Part shown: positions 17,112 through 25,035 of the stretch, in pieces | Layout: the number at the start of each line of letters is the position of its first letter | Position numbering within the stretch: the stretch's first letter is position 1 | Virus record (IMG/VR): IMGVR_UViG_3300042260_000321 | Span: 1 to 34,909 of that record | Strand: one strand, 5' to 3' | Source: a virus | DNA: 34,909 bases | Position numbers and translations under genes: made by a program | Notes under the pieces: generated by a model | Seen by the model: the letters and a program-made list of their open reading frames with translations, nothing else | What the model was told of the DNA's origin: nothing | Database searches by the model: none

Positions 17112-17143
17112 CAAAAAAGCCACCCTTTTTGGGGGCGGCTTTC
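17112..17143 (-). terminator. Rho-independent terminator after head-fibre-like gene
   Basis: On the minus strand a GC-rich stem (GCCGCCC paired with GGGTGGC, loop CCAAAAA) is followed by TTTTTT. It lies about 20 nt after the stop of the 80-aa gene and 40 nt before the next start, and would separate the coat/head block from the fibre block. The plus strand also reads a stem followed by TTTCTTT, so weak bidirectional function is possible. Confidence 0.8.
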
Positions 17144-17161
17144 TTTAGGGTTTTGCCATCC

Positions 17162-17404
17162 TTAATTAGGGGCGACAAGACCTTTGGTTTCCAGCAAAGT
17201 GATGATCGCGTTAACTGCTGTTGCGATTTCAGTGCCGGTTGCGCTGTTGCCAAGGGCGGTGATGGCATTACCCTGAACGGTAGCCGACGCGCCGTGGAAA
17301 CCCACCAGTGCGGAAGCGGAACCACCAAGGACGATACCGTCGGCGGCGTCACCACCAAAAAGCGTGACGGGGGTTTGTGTAGATGCTGGGCCTGGATTGC
17401 TCAT
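17162..17404 (-). CDS. Head fibre/decoration-like protein
   Basis: 80-aa, Ala/Gly/Thr-rich protein directly downstream of the coat gene. The N-terminal part has Gly-rich TLFGGDAADGIVLG. The middle has a phrase common in head-fibre-type proteins (LVGFHGASATVQGNAIT, about 33-49), and the end is a short amphipathic helix (TAVNAIITLLETKGLVAPN). Proteins of this shape, including phi29 gp8.5 relatives, form small trimers on the capsid surface and follow the coat gene in many phages. A decoration role is inferred from motif and position. A strong terminator follows the gene. Confidence 0.68.
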   Translation of the reverse strand: MSNPGPASTQTPVTLFGGDAADGIVLGGSASALVGFHGASATVQGNAITALGNSATGTEIATAVNAIITLLETKGLVAPN

Positions 17405-17432
17405 TTCAATTCTCCAAAAAATGTTTATGAAC

Positions 17433-17450
17433 GGGGGGTTTTAGCCCCCC
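17433..17450 (-). terminator. GGGGGG/CCCCCC hairpin after the coat gene
   Basis: A perfect 6-bp G/C stem with a 6-nt loop (CTAAAA on the minus strand) lies 7 nt after the coat gene stop. The next T-run (ATTTTTT) begins about 10 nt further on, so this is not a standard terminator. It may be a partial terminator or an mRNA-stabilising end that raises coat protein output over downstream genes. It closely resembles the terminator hairpin at 26491-26519. Confidence 0.5.
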
Positions 17451-17456
17451 ATTGTT

Positions 17457-18701
17457 TTAGGCTGCTACGCGGCAAGCCAATTCAGGGTACAGCGGCGCCC
17501 AACCGTACAGCACATCCAAACGGGTTGGGATGCTGTCGTTGTTGATCGTGTACTGACGAACCACGCGGATCGACAAGCCAAGTTCCTTATCGGAAGCGCG
17601 GCCAGCGAAATGAACGCCATCAGGCAGTTCCAGGTCGGCGGTGGCCAACGTGAAAGCATTTTTGTGCATGATGATGTTCTGTGGGGACACAGCGCCGGTC
17701 TTGTTGAACGGGGTCACAACGGCGGTGCTGCTGGTTGCGCTCACGACAACGTTCTGGAATTGGCCGCCAGTGATGATCGCGGGCGAAACAGTCACGGCAG
17801 TGCCGCCACCGGATGCCACGGTCACGTTGGAAGTCACCACAAAGTTACGCAGCTTGCCCGAACCGTATGCAGCGCGGTTCTGTGGGTTGACAGCGAACAC
17901 GCCAGCGATCTGGATAACGTCGCCTTGCTTCAAACCAGCAGTGCCAGCGGACGAAACCAAAGTGATGGTCGATGTGGATGCCCAGCCAGTGGAAATCGAA
18001 CCGGTAAAGGTTGCGGTATTCGTGGACAGGGTGTCAGAGTAGGAACCAAAAGTTTGGTTCACAACGTTCTGATCCATCTTCCAGTTCATGCCGCCAGAGT
18101 CACGGCCCATCAGGCCTTTGGTGTACTGGCTGCTGACTTGCGCTTGTGGGTTGAACAGGCCTTTGAGGCTGTCAACGATGGTGGCGCTGGTGAACGGCTC
18201 AATGATGCAAGAACGACGGCCATCACGGGGCGCACCTTCGCTGTCCAGGTAGGCCTGGGCAGTCAGATAGGTGATCAAACCTGTGGGGGGCGTACCAGCG
18301 GAACCAACGATGTTGGCGGTGCTGTTCTTGGCCATGGTCAAACCGTCAAAGTCAATCTTGTTGGCGATGGCGGCAATTGCGGGCTTCAACACGCGGTCGC
18401 TGAACATATCCAGGGACAGGGCCAAATCTTGGGTAGTGAATTGGGTGTCAACGTGGAATTGTGTGGACAGTGTGACGGGCACGCTGGTTTCGTTGAAGTC
18501 TTCAACGTTCAGGGCGGGGCCGGTAGTGCCGATAAAACGACCAGGACGGCGAACGTTCAGCGTGTTACCAATTTTGGCGCCCACAACAGCAAATTGATCG
18601 TCATACTCGCGGTTTACTTCGCTTGTAAAAGTCAACTCGTTTTCCAAGACCATCAACGCTTCGTTGGTGATCTTGCTAATGGTAAGCAAATTGTTAGACA
18701 T
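17457..18701 (-). CDS. Major capsid protein, P22 gp5 coat family
   Basis: 414-aa coat protein (P22 gp5 is 430 aa, PF11651-type). The family start is clear: NEALMVLENELTFTSEVNRE (13-32), GNTLNVRRPGRF (46-57), TQDLALSLDMFSDRVLKPA (about 90-108). The central stretch, with GLMGRDSGGMNWKMDQNV, and the C-terminal GWAPLYPELACRV also match the family. A Thr/Ser/Val-rich segment in the middle corresponds to the insertion domain typical of P22-like coats. It lies between scaffold and head-fibre-like genes and is followed by a G/C hairpin, consistent with high expression. Confidence 0.93.
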   Translation of the reverse strand: MSNNLLTISKITNEALMVLENELTFTSEVNREYDDQFAVVGAKIGNTLNVRRPGRFIGTTGPALNVEDFNETSVPVTLSTQFHVDTQFTTQDLALSLDMFSDRVLKPAIAAIANKIDFDGLTMAKNSTANIVGSAGTPPTGLITYLTAQAYLDSEGAPRDGRRSCIIEPFTSATIVDSLKGLFNPQAQVSSQYTKGLMGRDSGGMNWKMDQNVVNQTFGSYSDTLSTNTATFTGSISTGWASTSTITLVSSAGTAGLKQGDVIQIAGVFAVNPQNRAAYGSGKLRNFVVTSNVTVASGGGTAVTVSPAIITGGQFQNVVVSATSSTAVVTPFNKTGAVSPQNIIMHKNAFTLATADLELPDGVHFAGRASDKELGLSIRVVRQYTINNDSIPTRLDVLYGWAPLYPELACRVAA

Positions 18702-18730
18702 GATTTTTTCCTAAAAACAGGGTTTAGATG

Positions 18731-19675
18731 TCAGCGGATTCTGCGTGCTGCGCGGGCTGCTTTCCACTGCTGATATGAACCATGGAAATTGCCATCGGCA
18801 TCCAGGCCCGCATCAACGGTGTTAACTGCTCCACGCAACGGCGAAATCGGCGCTGGCGCTTTTGACTTTCCAACAGTAGGCTTCACTTCCGGAACGCTTG
18901 CTTTTGCGTCACGCTCATAACGTGCCTCAATCTTTCCAATCTCACGGACAGCGGACACAAGTGACATTCCGGCCAGCTTTTGTGCAAACTCGGTGTTTTC
19001 GGCCAAGTAATACAAAATCTGCGGGCCATGCTCTGATTCGATGATCGCATCGCGCACTGGATCGCTCACGCGAACCTCGCTGCTTTGCACCATGTCGTCA
19101 AAGTCGGGTAACGTCGATTTCACCGCGTTCACACGGTCAGCCCAGGCTTTGAATTTCACTTCCTGTTCTGCCGCGGCCTTGCGGTTCAACTCCTGTTGAT
19201 CCCGTTCTGCCAACTTTTTGTCAGCGGTATATTCGGCCAACGCTTTCGCGTATTCGTACATATCGCTGAATTGATCGGCTCTAGGTTCCTCGCCCAGGTC
19301 ATCCTGTGGGGCTTGCGCCTGTGGGGTGACTTTGGATTCGTATTCCTTAAGCCTGGCTTCCAATCGTTCACGCTGTTCGCGCTCTAAGCGGGCTTCCTCG
19401 CGGGCCGCTTCGCGCTGCTTTGTGATCTCTGAAAACCGCCGTTCCAATTTGGGATTGGGCTTACGCTCTTTCTGATCGTCTGCTGTTGTCGCGTCATCAC
19501 CTTCCCGATCTTGTTCACTCTGATTGTCCGCTTCCGGCTCGGCATTCGCGTTGTCGCGTGCCGCCACGGGGGCTGCGGGTTCCGAATCAACTAAACCAAG
19601 TTTTTGGGCTGTGAATTCCGCTAAATTTTCGCTTGTTACGATGTTACTCGCCAGGCGTTCTTGCACTTCCGACAT
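18731..19675 (-). CDS. Scaffolding protein
   Basis: 314-aa, highly charged, mostly helical protein between portal and coat genes, the position of P22 gene 8 (303 aa). Residues about 30-75 are acidic and disordered. About 75-115 form a coiled coil rich in Glu and Arg (EAREEARLEREQRERLEARL). A conserved-looking middle, DFDDMVQSSEVRVSDPVRDA, is common in phage scaffolds of this class. The C-terminus is short and basic (YQQWKAARAARRIR), which in P22 is the part that binds the coat protein. Identification rests on position, composition and the basic tail. Confidence 0.85.
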   Translation of the reverse strand: MSEVQERLASNIVTSENLAEFTAQKLGLVDSEPAAPVAARDNANAEPEADNQSEQDREGDDATTADDQKERKPNPKLERRFSEITKQREAAREEARLEREQRERLEARLKEYESKVTPQAQAPQDDLGEEPRADQFSDMYEYAKALAEYTADKKLAERDQQELNRKAAAEQEVKFKAWADRVNAVKSTLPDFDDMVQSSEVRVSDPVRDAIIESEHGPQILYYLAENTEFAQKLAGMSLVSAVREIGKIEARYERDAKASVPEVKPTVGKSKAPAPISPLRGAVNTVDAGLDADGNFHGSYQQWKAARAARRIR

Positions 19676-19756
19676 AGGTAATCCTACGAATTAACCCAAT
19701 GAAAACCCATTGGTAGGTTTTGGGCTGATTTTCAACCCGAATTCTTGCATTGTCAA

Positions 19757-21973
19757 TTACATCATGCCAGGTTGCATTCCAGGCTGCGGCGCTGGTTGCT
19801 GCATTGGTGGCGGCATTTCAGGCTGCATTGGCTGGCCCATCGGCTGCGCCAGCAATTCCTGGCCAGCCTGGATAAATGGGTTTTGCGTCTGGTTGACTTC
19901 CATTTCAGCAAACGCGGACGCTTGCTGTTGTTCTTGGTTGCGTCGCTCCATTTCCGCGGCCAACGCTTCGGGCGTGATGCCAGCCAGCACCAGGCGCGTC
20001 ATGGCGTCCAGTTCAACCTTGTTCTGGTCGGTTACGGCCTTGATGTTGGCCTGGTTGACGCGGGCCTCGTTGATGGTGTCGGTGTTGTAAGCGCGGCTGA
20101 TAACGTCCATCAGCTTGCGGCGGTTGCTGCCGTCTTCCTTCATTTGCGCGATCTGGCCGCGGTTGTTGACTTCCAACTGCAACGCGATCATTTGCTGTTC
20201 CATGTCCGCGATCTGCTTTTGCTGCTGCAACATTTGCATTTGCGCTTGCGGCGGGATGTCTGATTTTTCGTCGATCTTGGACAGCGGGTTCATGGCGGCC
20301 AGGCGGTCGGCAATGATGTCTGCGCCAGGGAAATCCATGTTGCGGAACAGCAAATCGCCCGCGGCTTGGAACACTTGCGGGTCAGCCATCAACGGCATCA
20401 TGGTTTCGACGGCTTGCTGGCGCTTGCTGTTGTAGCCTGGGCCGGTGTCCATCACCACATCGTACAGGCCCACGGTCATGTCATTCATCACCTCGCCAGT
20501 GGCTTGCACTTCGTTGATCGTCACCAGGTCTGGTTTACCGTCCACGCCGATGATCCGCAGCACGCGCTGGGTGTCGTAGATTTTGGGAATTAAGTCCAAG
20601 ATGATTTTGCCCGTGTGCTTGATGCTGCGGGTCATGTTGTCGTAAAAGTGGAAGTTCGACAAATCCACTTGCATTTGCTGGCCTTGCAACGCCTTGCCGG
20701 AAATGTTGCCTGGCAATTCCTGGGCGGGGTCAAAGATGCCCAGCACGGTTTTCAGGTCATCCGCAATCGCGGCCGCGGCCACCATGATGCCTTCAGGCGG
20801 CGGCTCTGGCTGGATGCGCTGCGGCACACCGGCTGGCACGCCTTCAATGTCCTTTTGCTTGTAGCGCAAAACGGGCGTGGATTTGATGTTCGCCATCGCC
20901 CATTCGGATTCGTGGCCCTCGTCTTGACCTTCGGCCAGCAACCACTTGGGCTTGGGCGCCAGGGCAATGCTCTCGGTCATGCTGGTGCGCCAAAAGTTGT
21001 ACATCCGCTGCGGGTCTTTGGCGAACCGCACCAGGCCGTATTTCTTGCGCTTGCCCTCAATGATCATTTGGGCGCCGTAGCACGGCACGATTGGAATGTA
21101 CTTACCTGGCCACTCCTTTTCTTCCAGCACTTCCATGGCCGTCAGCTTGCACCACTTCACCTTTTTGCGGTACGACTGCCGCTTGTCCATGATGGTGATC
21201 TTGGATGCGTCCAGCAACTCGGCGCTGGGCAACTCGTCTTCATACACCTTTGTGCCGTCCGACAGCAACACCAGGGTGGCGCGTTCGCGTTCGATGTACC
21301 AGTATTCGGCCAAACGGATGTCTTCACGGGTCACCCACTCGGCCGTATCGTCGCCGGTGGCTCTAGGTAAAAACCCTGAACCATCGTCGGCGCCTGGGTA
21401 TTGTTCACGGAATGCCGTCTTTGACATCACGGTGGTGACCAAGCATTTTTCAGCGTCGGCGCCGTCGGGTGACACGCTGTTGGGGTCAAAGTACACGCTA
21501 AACGGATCGTCAACCGGTTCAATGTAGATTTCCTGGTCGAAACTGTCTTCCGACACGTAATTGGTGTTGACGCGCCAGTAACCCCAACCCATGCGGACGG
21601 CGTATTCAAACGCGGTATCGTAGGCGGTATCAGCGTTGGAATTGACCTCAACGTGGCGGGTGATGCCCTCGACCACCTGGGCCACTTTCAGGTCGCCTTC
21701 GTTGTTGACGGGGTGAACCTTAATGCGGGGGCGCTGCTGGCGCTGCTGGTTGGTGACCTGGCGCACATAGGCGTCGATCTTGTTAATGGTCAGGCACGGG
21801 CGCGATTCCAGGTTTCGGCTGTTCTGAATCTCGACGGGCCACTGGTCGCCGCCCGCAAACTTCAGGTCGCCCAGGGCTTCGGCGCGGTTCTGGCTGTCAG
21901 CCTCGCCAACCAATCGCAAAAACTTAATCGCATCACCGATGCGGCCATCCATGTCTGTGTCTTGCCATGCCAT
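19757..21973 (-). CDS. Portal protein, P22 gp1-like
   Basis: 738-aa portal (P22 gp1 is 725 aa), forming the dodecameric channel at one capsid vertex. Family landmarks include DGRIGDAIKFLRLVGEADSQ near the start, LKFAGGDQWP, RPCLTINKIDAYVRQVTNQQ (about 60-79), and the wing/stem part with YDTQRVLRIIGVDG and MDTGPGYNSKRQQAVETM. The C-terminal 150 residues form a Gln-rich helix (barrel-like) ending in Met/Pro/Gln repeats. The start at 21973 is chosen because AAAGGGGA lies 6 nt before it; a longer frame from 22024 would run into the terminase gene. Confidence 0.93.
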   Translation of the reverse strand: MAWQDTDMDGRIGDAIKFLRLVGEADSQNRAEALGDLKFAGGDQWPVEIQNSRNLESRPCLTINKIDAYVRQVTNQQRQQRPRIKVHPVNNEGDLKVAQVVEGITRHVEVNSNADTAYDTAFEYAVRMGWGYWRVNTNYVSEDSFDQEIYIEPVDDPFSVYFDPNSVSPDGADAEKCLVTTVMSKTAFREQYPGADDGSGFLPRATGDDTAEWVTREDIRLAEYWYIERERATLVLLSDGTKVYEDELPSAELLDASKITIMDKRQSYRKKVKWCKLTAMEVLEEKEWPGKYIPIVPCYGAQMIIEGKRKKYGLVRFAKDPQRMYNFWRTSMTESIALAPKPKWLLAEGQDEGHESEWAMANIKSTPVLRYKQKDIEGVPAGVPQRIQPEPPPEGIMVAAAAIADDLKTVLGIFDPAQELPGNISGKALQGQQMQVDLSNFHFYDNMTRSIKHTGKIILDLIPKIYDTQRVLRIIGVDGKPDLVTINEVQATGEVMNDMTVGLYDVVMDTGPGYNSKRQQAVETMMPLMADPQVFQAAGDLLFRNMDFPGADIIADRLAAMNPLSKIDEKSDIPPQAQMQMLQQQKQIADMEQQMIALQLEVNNRGQIAQMKEDGSNRRKLMDVISRAYNTDTINEARVNQANIKAVTDQNKVELDAMTRLVLAGITPEALAAEMERRNQEQQQASAFAEMEVNQTQNPFIQAGQELLAQPMGQPMQPEMPPPMQQPAPQPGMQPGMM

Positions 21974-21995
21974 AACTAATCCCCTTTGTTCGGAA

Positions 21996-23294
21996 TTATC
22001 CCATCCACCCACCACCGGCGGCAACTAGTGTTTTCTTGCGGATTTTGACGGGTTCTTTGATCATCAAGCCAATATATCGGAATGCGTCAGCGCCGTGGGA
22101 ATATTGATCATGCAGCGGGCTGCGGCTGAATTGCCCCGTGTCCGCGTCCACTTCATAGCGGTAATGCCGCAAACAACTAAGGCCATCGGCGCAATTCTCG
22201 CGGTCAATGTAACAGTTTGGGAACACGGTTCGGGCCGCGTTGATTGAATCAACCACCGGCACGCGATCCAAAATGCGGGTTTTGTAGCCCGCACTCCGCA
22301 CAATGTCTTCAATGCTGCGACCGGCTGCGGCCAGGGTTTTGTTCTGCGCGTCGTGCGGCAGCCAAAGCGTGTCGTACACGTAACCGAACGTTTGAAGTTC
22401 GGCCAGGTAGCTGGTCATTGTGCGCTGCGTGCCCTCAAAGTAGCGGATCAGCCTGGTTTCCATGCCAATAAACTGCACAAACCACCAGGCGGTGGCGTCC
22501 GACCAGCCCAGGTCGCACACGGCATGAACGGGTTTGGTCGGGTCATAAGGCACGCGGGTGATGCGCTCCTCTCGCTCGGCCTGGGCCAGTTCCTTGGCAA
22601 AGATGGCGCCGTCCACTGTTTGGCGGCACATTCCTTCCCACACCTGGTTATAGGCTTCGGGGTCGCGCAATTTCAGCGCGTCCTTTTCCATGGCCAGCGT
22701 GTCGGGGAACCAGGGGTTGTCGTTCCAGTTGATCTTGATGCTTATGCAGTCCCGCGGGGGCTTGACCACAAACCGCTGGTACGTTTCATCGGTTTCCAAC
22801 TCAGGGTTAAACGAAACCCATATCTCGCTGCCCTGTTTGCGGATGGTCGGGATCAGGATGTTCCAGGACAGGCGGGAAACCGTTTGGGCCTCCTCCACCC
22901 AACACACATCTACCCCCTCGAAACTTTTTATGTTGGTCGGGTTGTTTTTCAGGCCAATGAACGCGAATTCAGTGCCGTTTGCACCGCGGATGGTGGCCTG
23001 GGTAATGTCGTAGAACCCCAACAGGCCCAGGGATTCGATTTGGTCGCACAGCAGCTTATGGACGGAATCCTTGATGCTGGTCTGGTACTCACGGGCGCAC
23101 AGCACACGAATGGTCTTTGTGGCGCCCATGATCAACAGCGCCCTAGCGATGCCCCATGATTTCGCACCACCGCGGCCACCGTACAAAACTTTGTAGCGGC
23201 TCTTTTTAAACAGGCCTTGCAGCTTGACCGGAAATTGCGCCTTGGCAACCGCCTGGGCAACCTGGTCAGCTTGGGATGTCTGCGACTGATCCAT
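21996..23294 (-). CDS. terL: Terminase large subunit
   Basis: 432-aa packaging motor and nuclease. The ATPase shows Walker A GGRGGAKS (39-46) and Walker B VCWVEEA (130-136). The RNase H-fold nuclease shows DLGWSDATAW (first Asp261), LPHD (Asp315) and HGADAFRY (Asp403). This arrangement is the Terminase_3/3C (PBSX XtmB-like) type rather than the P22 gp2 type, although the rest of the head is P22-like. The start at 23294 overlaps the small-subunit gene by 29 nt and has no good ribosome site, suggesting translational coupling. It precedes the portal gene as usual. Confidence 0.94.
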   Translation of the reverse strand: MDQSQTSQADQVAQAVAKAQFPVKLQGLFKKSRYKVLYGGRGGAKSWGIARALLIMGATKTIRVLCAREYQTSIKDSVHKLLCDQIESLGLLGFYDITQATIRGANGTEFAFIGLKNNPTNIKSFEGVDVCWVEEAQTVSRLSWNILIPTIRKQGSEIWVSFNPELETDETYQRFVVKPPRDCISIKINWNDNPWFPDTLAMEKDALKLRDPEAYNQVWEGMCRQTVDGAIFAKELAQAEREERITRVPYDPTKPVHAVCDLGWSDATAWWFVQFIGMETRLIRYFEGTQRTMTSYLAELQTFGYVYDTLWLPHDAQNKTLAAAGRSIEDIVRSAGYKTRILDRVPVVDSINAARTVFPNCYIDRENCADGLSCLRHYRYEVDADTGQFSRSPLHDQYSHGADAFRYIGLMIKEPVKIRKKTLVAAGGGWMG

Positions 23295-23790
23295 CGGAAT
23301 TCAAAAATTGCACATGGATGCCCATCGGGCCGATTGGGGCGCCATCCTTGCCGGTGATCTCTTGCTCTACCTTGTCGCGCCAGCCCAAAACGTTCTTGGC
23401 CGTAAAAATGGCGAACGTGCTGTTGTAAGCGCCCGCTATCGTGCCTTCCACCAGATTTGCTTCCTGGAACGCCTTGGCTCTTTTATAGGCGTCGGAAAAA
23501 CGTGGGTGGCGTGGGTCGCCATTTACGTCTTTTGCGTGCGCCCAATCGTGCAATGTGTCACGACAAACGCCGATGTTCGCAGCAAAGCGGGCCATCGTAG
23601 GGAAAAAGCCTGGCAACACCTGGGTGGATTCGTTGCCTTGCTTATCCCTTACGGTGACATCGCGTGTGGGCGGTTGGTTAAAGAACGTGATCAGTTCGTC
23701 GGCGAATTCGTCACGATACTTTGGCGGGCGTCCTTTCTGACTGTCCGGCTTATCAGGCGCTTTCTTGTTGCGGGGTTTGGGCAGTGTCAT
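23266..23790 (-). CDS. terS: Terminase small subunit (gp3-type DNA packaging protein)
   Basis: 174-aa protein that should recognise the packaging site and hand DNA to the large subunit. It has a basic start (KPRNKKAPDKPDSQKGRPP), a helix-turn-helix at about 64-83 (PTMARFAANIGVCRDTLHDW), and the segment NSTFAIFTAKNVLGWRDKVE that is typical of gp3-like packaging proteins (PF16677-like). It overlaps the small coiled-coil gene before it by 38 nt and the large-subunit gene after it by 29 nt. Confidence 0.9.
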   Translation of the reverse strand: MTLPKPRNKKAPDKPDSQKGRPPKYRDEFADELITFFNQPPTRDVTVRDKQGNESTQVLPGFFPTMARFAANIGVCRDTLHDWAHAKDVNGDPRHPRFSDAYKRAKAFQEANLVEGTIAGAYNSTFAIFTAKNVLGWRDKVEQEITGKDGAPIGPMGIHVQFLNSDGSVADIPS

Positions 23791-23944
23791 GTTCGGTTCC
23801 TTCCTTGGATTTGTCCTGGCTCAATTGGGCAAGGACGTTTTGGTATTCCTGGATGGCTCCGCTGATCTGCAACAAGATGGCTTCGTGTTGCTTCGCCAGT
23901 TCACGCAATTCAGCCAGGCGTTTAGCAATTTGTTCCGGTGTCAT
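23753..23944 (-). CDS. Small coiled-coil protein upstream of terminase
   Basis: 63-aa protein: an amphipathic helix (residues about 3-45, AKRLAELRELAKQHEAILLQ) followed by a polar, disordered tail. No family is recognised. It starts in the stop of the preceding 54-aa gene (ATGA) and overlaps the terminase small-subunit gene by 38 nt. It may be a packaging accessory or simply a small late protein; the sequence gives no more. Confidence 0.68.
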   Translation of the reverse strand: MTPEQIAKRLAELRELAKQHEAILLQISGAIQEYQNVLAQLSQDKSKEGTEHDTAQTPQQESA

Positions 23945-24105
23945 TTTTTCGCTGTCTTGGCGCTTTGTTTAAAGGCTTTGGCCGTGGGGGCGCCTTTGTC
24001 CCCAGGGCTTCGCATACGTTCAGGCGTCTTGCCCGCTGCTTTTTGGCTTTCTATCCGGTCGCGCTTGGCGGCGATATTGGCGTAAAGCCCGGGTTTGGCG
24101 GCCAT
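23941..24105 (-). CDS. Small basic conserved phage protein (54 aa)
   Basis: 54-aa basic protein, MAAKPGLYANIAAKRDRIES at the start and GDKGAPTAKAFKQSAKTAKK at the end, with RMRSPG in between. The pattern Gly-Leu-Tyr-Ala-Asn-Ile...MR-x-PG-x-KGAPTA...FK recurs in small proteins of many environmental phages near structural genes (DUF6321-like, from memory). It probably binds nucleic acid, given the charge. The role is unknown. The stop overlaps the next start as ATGA. Confidence 0.78.
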   Translation of the reverse strand: MAAKPGLYANIAAKRDRIESQKAAGKTPERMRSPGDKGAPTAKAFKQSAKTAKK

Positions 24106-24107
24106 GA

Positions 24108-24323
24108 TTAAGCGGCGGCGATGGCAGCCAGCGTATCCACGCGGCGCCAGGTCGAACCGTTGCTGAATGCCATTACGGGGCTGCCAGCAGCGCCGTTGGA
24201 CACGTAAATCATTTGACCGGCTGGCGATGCGCTGGGCACGGTGGCAACGGTGTAAGCCTGAAATTCGACCAGGGTGACGGATGGGTCAGCGTATGCAACG
24301 CCGGTGGCTTGGGTATTGGACAT
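24108..24323 (-). CDS. Small putative virion protein (71 aa)
   Basis: 71-aa Ala/Ser/Val-rich protein. The central part (YTVATVPSASPAGQMIYVSN, about 24-43) followed by SPVMAFSNGSTWRRVD is a phrase that recurs in short phage proteins and within fibre genes. Predicted all-beta. The nearby upstream terminase and chaperonin genes place it in the late operon. A minor virion component is likely but unproven. Confidence 0.65.
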   Translation of the reverse strand: MSNTQATGVAYADPSVTLVEFQAYTVATVPSASPAGQMIYVSNGAAGSPVMAFSNGSTWRRVDTLAAIAAA

Positions 24324-24369
24324 GACAGTTCCTTTCAGGGGTTAAAAATTGTCGGTTTGATTTTTGCAC

Positions 24370-24630
24370 TTAATCTTCGACCACGCAAGCCACGTCGGCT
24401 TCCTGGATGATCTGGTAATCCTGGCCATCAAAACGCTGCACGGGCCAATCCAGGTACGTGCCGTTGCCGTATTTGATTTTGTCGCCCACCTTGATTTCAT
24501 GCACTTGGGGGCCGATGGCCACAATTTCGCCCTCGTTGAATTTTTCGGTGTTGTTCACGTAAATGATTTCCGACAAACTGCGGACAAACGGCTTTACAAC
24601 GACGCGATCATGCAGCGGGCGAATTTGCAT
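24370..24630 (-). CDS. GroES/Cpn10-like co-chaperonin
   Basis: 86-aa protein of the GroES family. The start MQIRPLHDRVVVKP (1-14) is nearly the textbook GroES start. GEIVAIG (34-40) and VGDKIKYGNG are the core barrel strands, and QIIQEADVACVVE is the family ending. Bacterial GroES has about 95-97 residues. The mobile loop that binds GroEL is shortened here (about 16-30) and reads SEIIYVNN in place of the usual GGIVLTG-type sequence. It would act with host GroEL, perhaps in coat or tail folding, as T4 gp31 does. It lies in the late operon and overlaps the preceding gene by 23 nt. Confidence 0.88.
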   Translation of the reverse strand: MQIRPLHDRVVVKPFVRSLSEIIYVNNTEKFNEGEIVAIGPQVHEIKVGDKIKYGNGTYLDWPVQRFDGQDYQIIQEADVACVVED

Positions 24631-24856
24631 TTTTTGGCTTTCTTCCAGGCTTATTGCGAACGACCGGCATTTCGGCCGTCTTGGTTTGGTCGGTGGTGAT
24701 GTCGTACACGGGCAGCTTGACCATTTGGACGTGCTGTTCCTGGTACTCGCCGCACCAATCCATTTCGTGTTTGTTGTGTAACTCAGGGTAACGGCGGCAA
24801 GCGCCCATTACCTGGCCAGTAACAAAGAAACGGCAATTTTTGCAGTGGATGGTCAT
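24608..24856 (-). CDS. Small zinc-binding protein (Cys4-type)
   Basis: 82-aa protein whose N-terminal half has four cysteines (Cys5, Cys8, Cys20, Cys35) in the pattern CKNCRFF...GACRRYP...DWCGEY, which should bind one zinc ion. The C-terminal half is basic and probably disordered. Similar tiny Cys-rich proteins are common in phages and are of unknown role. It starts in the stop of the 60-aa gene (ATGA). Confidence 0.75.
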   Translation of the reverse strand: MTIHCKNCRFFVTGQVMGACRRYPELHNKHEMDWCGEYQEQHVQMVKLPVYDITTDQTKTAEMPVVRNKPGRKPKNANSPAA

Positions 24857-25035
24857 CGCACGGGCTTTCCAGCACGCACGGCGGTGTTCAGGGCTGCGGC
24901 CATGTCTTCGGCAACCGAACGCACTTTTGCTTCGTGCATCCGTTTCATACGATGTTCAGCGGGCGTTGCCTCGCGTGCCTTCGTAGATGGCCTGGCTGAT
25001 ACTGCCGCTTCGGTAGGCTTTTTCGAGTGCATCAT
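24853..25035 (-). CDS. Small basic protein overlapping the kinase gene
   Basis: 60-aa protein, basic and Ala-rich, with a predicted helix at about 28-55 (HRMKRMHEAKVRSVAEDMAA). The start at 25035 (or the next codon, 25032) has a good ribosome site, AAAAGGA, 4-7 nt away, even though it lies inside the kinase-like gene, so about 80 nt are read in two frames. No family is recognised. Its position at the 3' end of a zeta-like gene makes a regulatory partner conceivable, but nothing in the sequence shows this. Confidence 0.6.
   Translation of the reverse strand: MMHSKKPTEAAVSARPSTKAREATPAEHRMKRMHEAKVRSVAEDMAAALNTAVRAGKPVR

Noticed and set aside
17610-18773. 387-aa plus-strand open frame
   Set aside because: Antisense shadow of the coat gene caused by codon bias; low-complexity product with no family pattern.
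19696-19713. CCAATG/CATTGG hairpin between scaffold and portal genes, considered as a terminator
   Set aside because: Short AT-containing stem with no T-run after it on either strand; probably chance or a minor mRNA structure.
20615-21370. 251-aa plus-strand open frame
   Set aside because: Antisense to the portal gene; composition typical of a shadow frame (His/Leu/Arg-rich).
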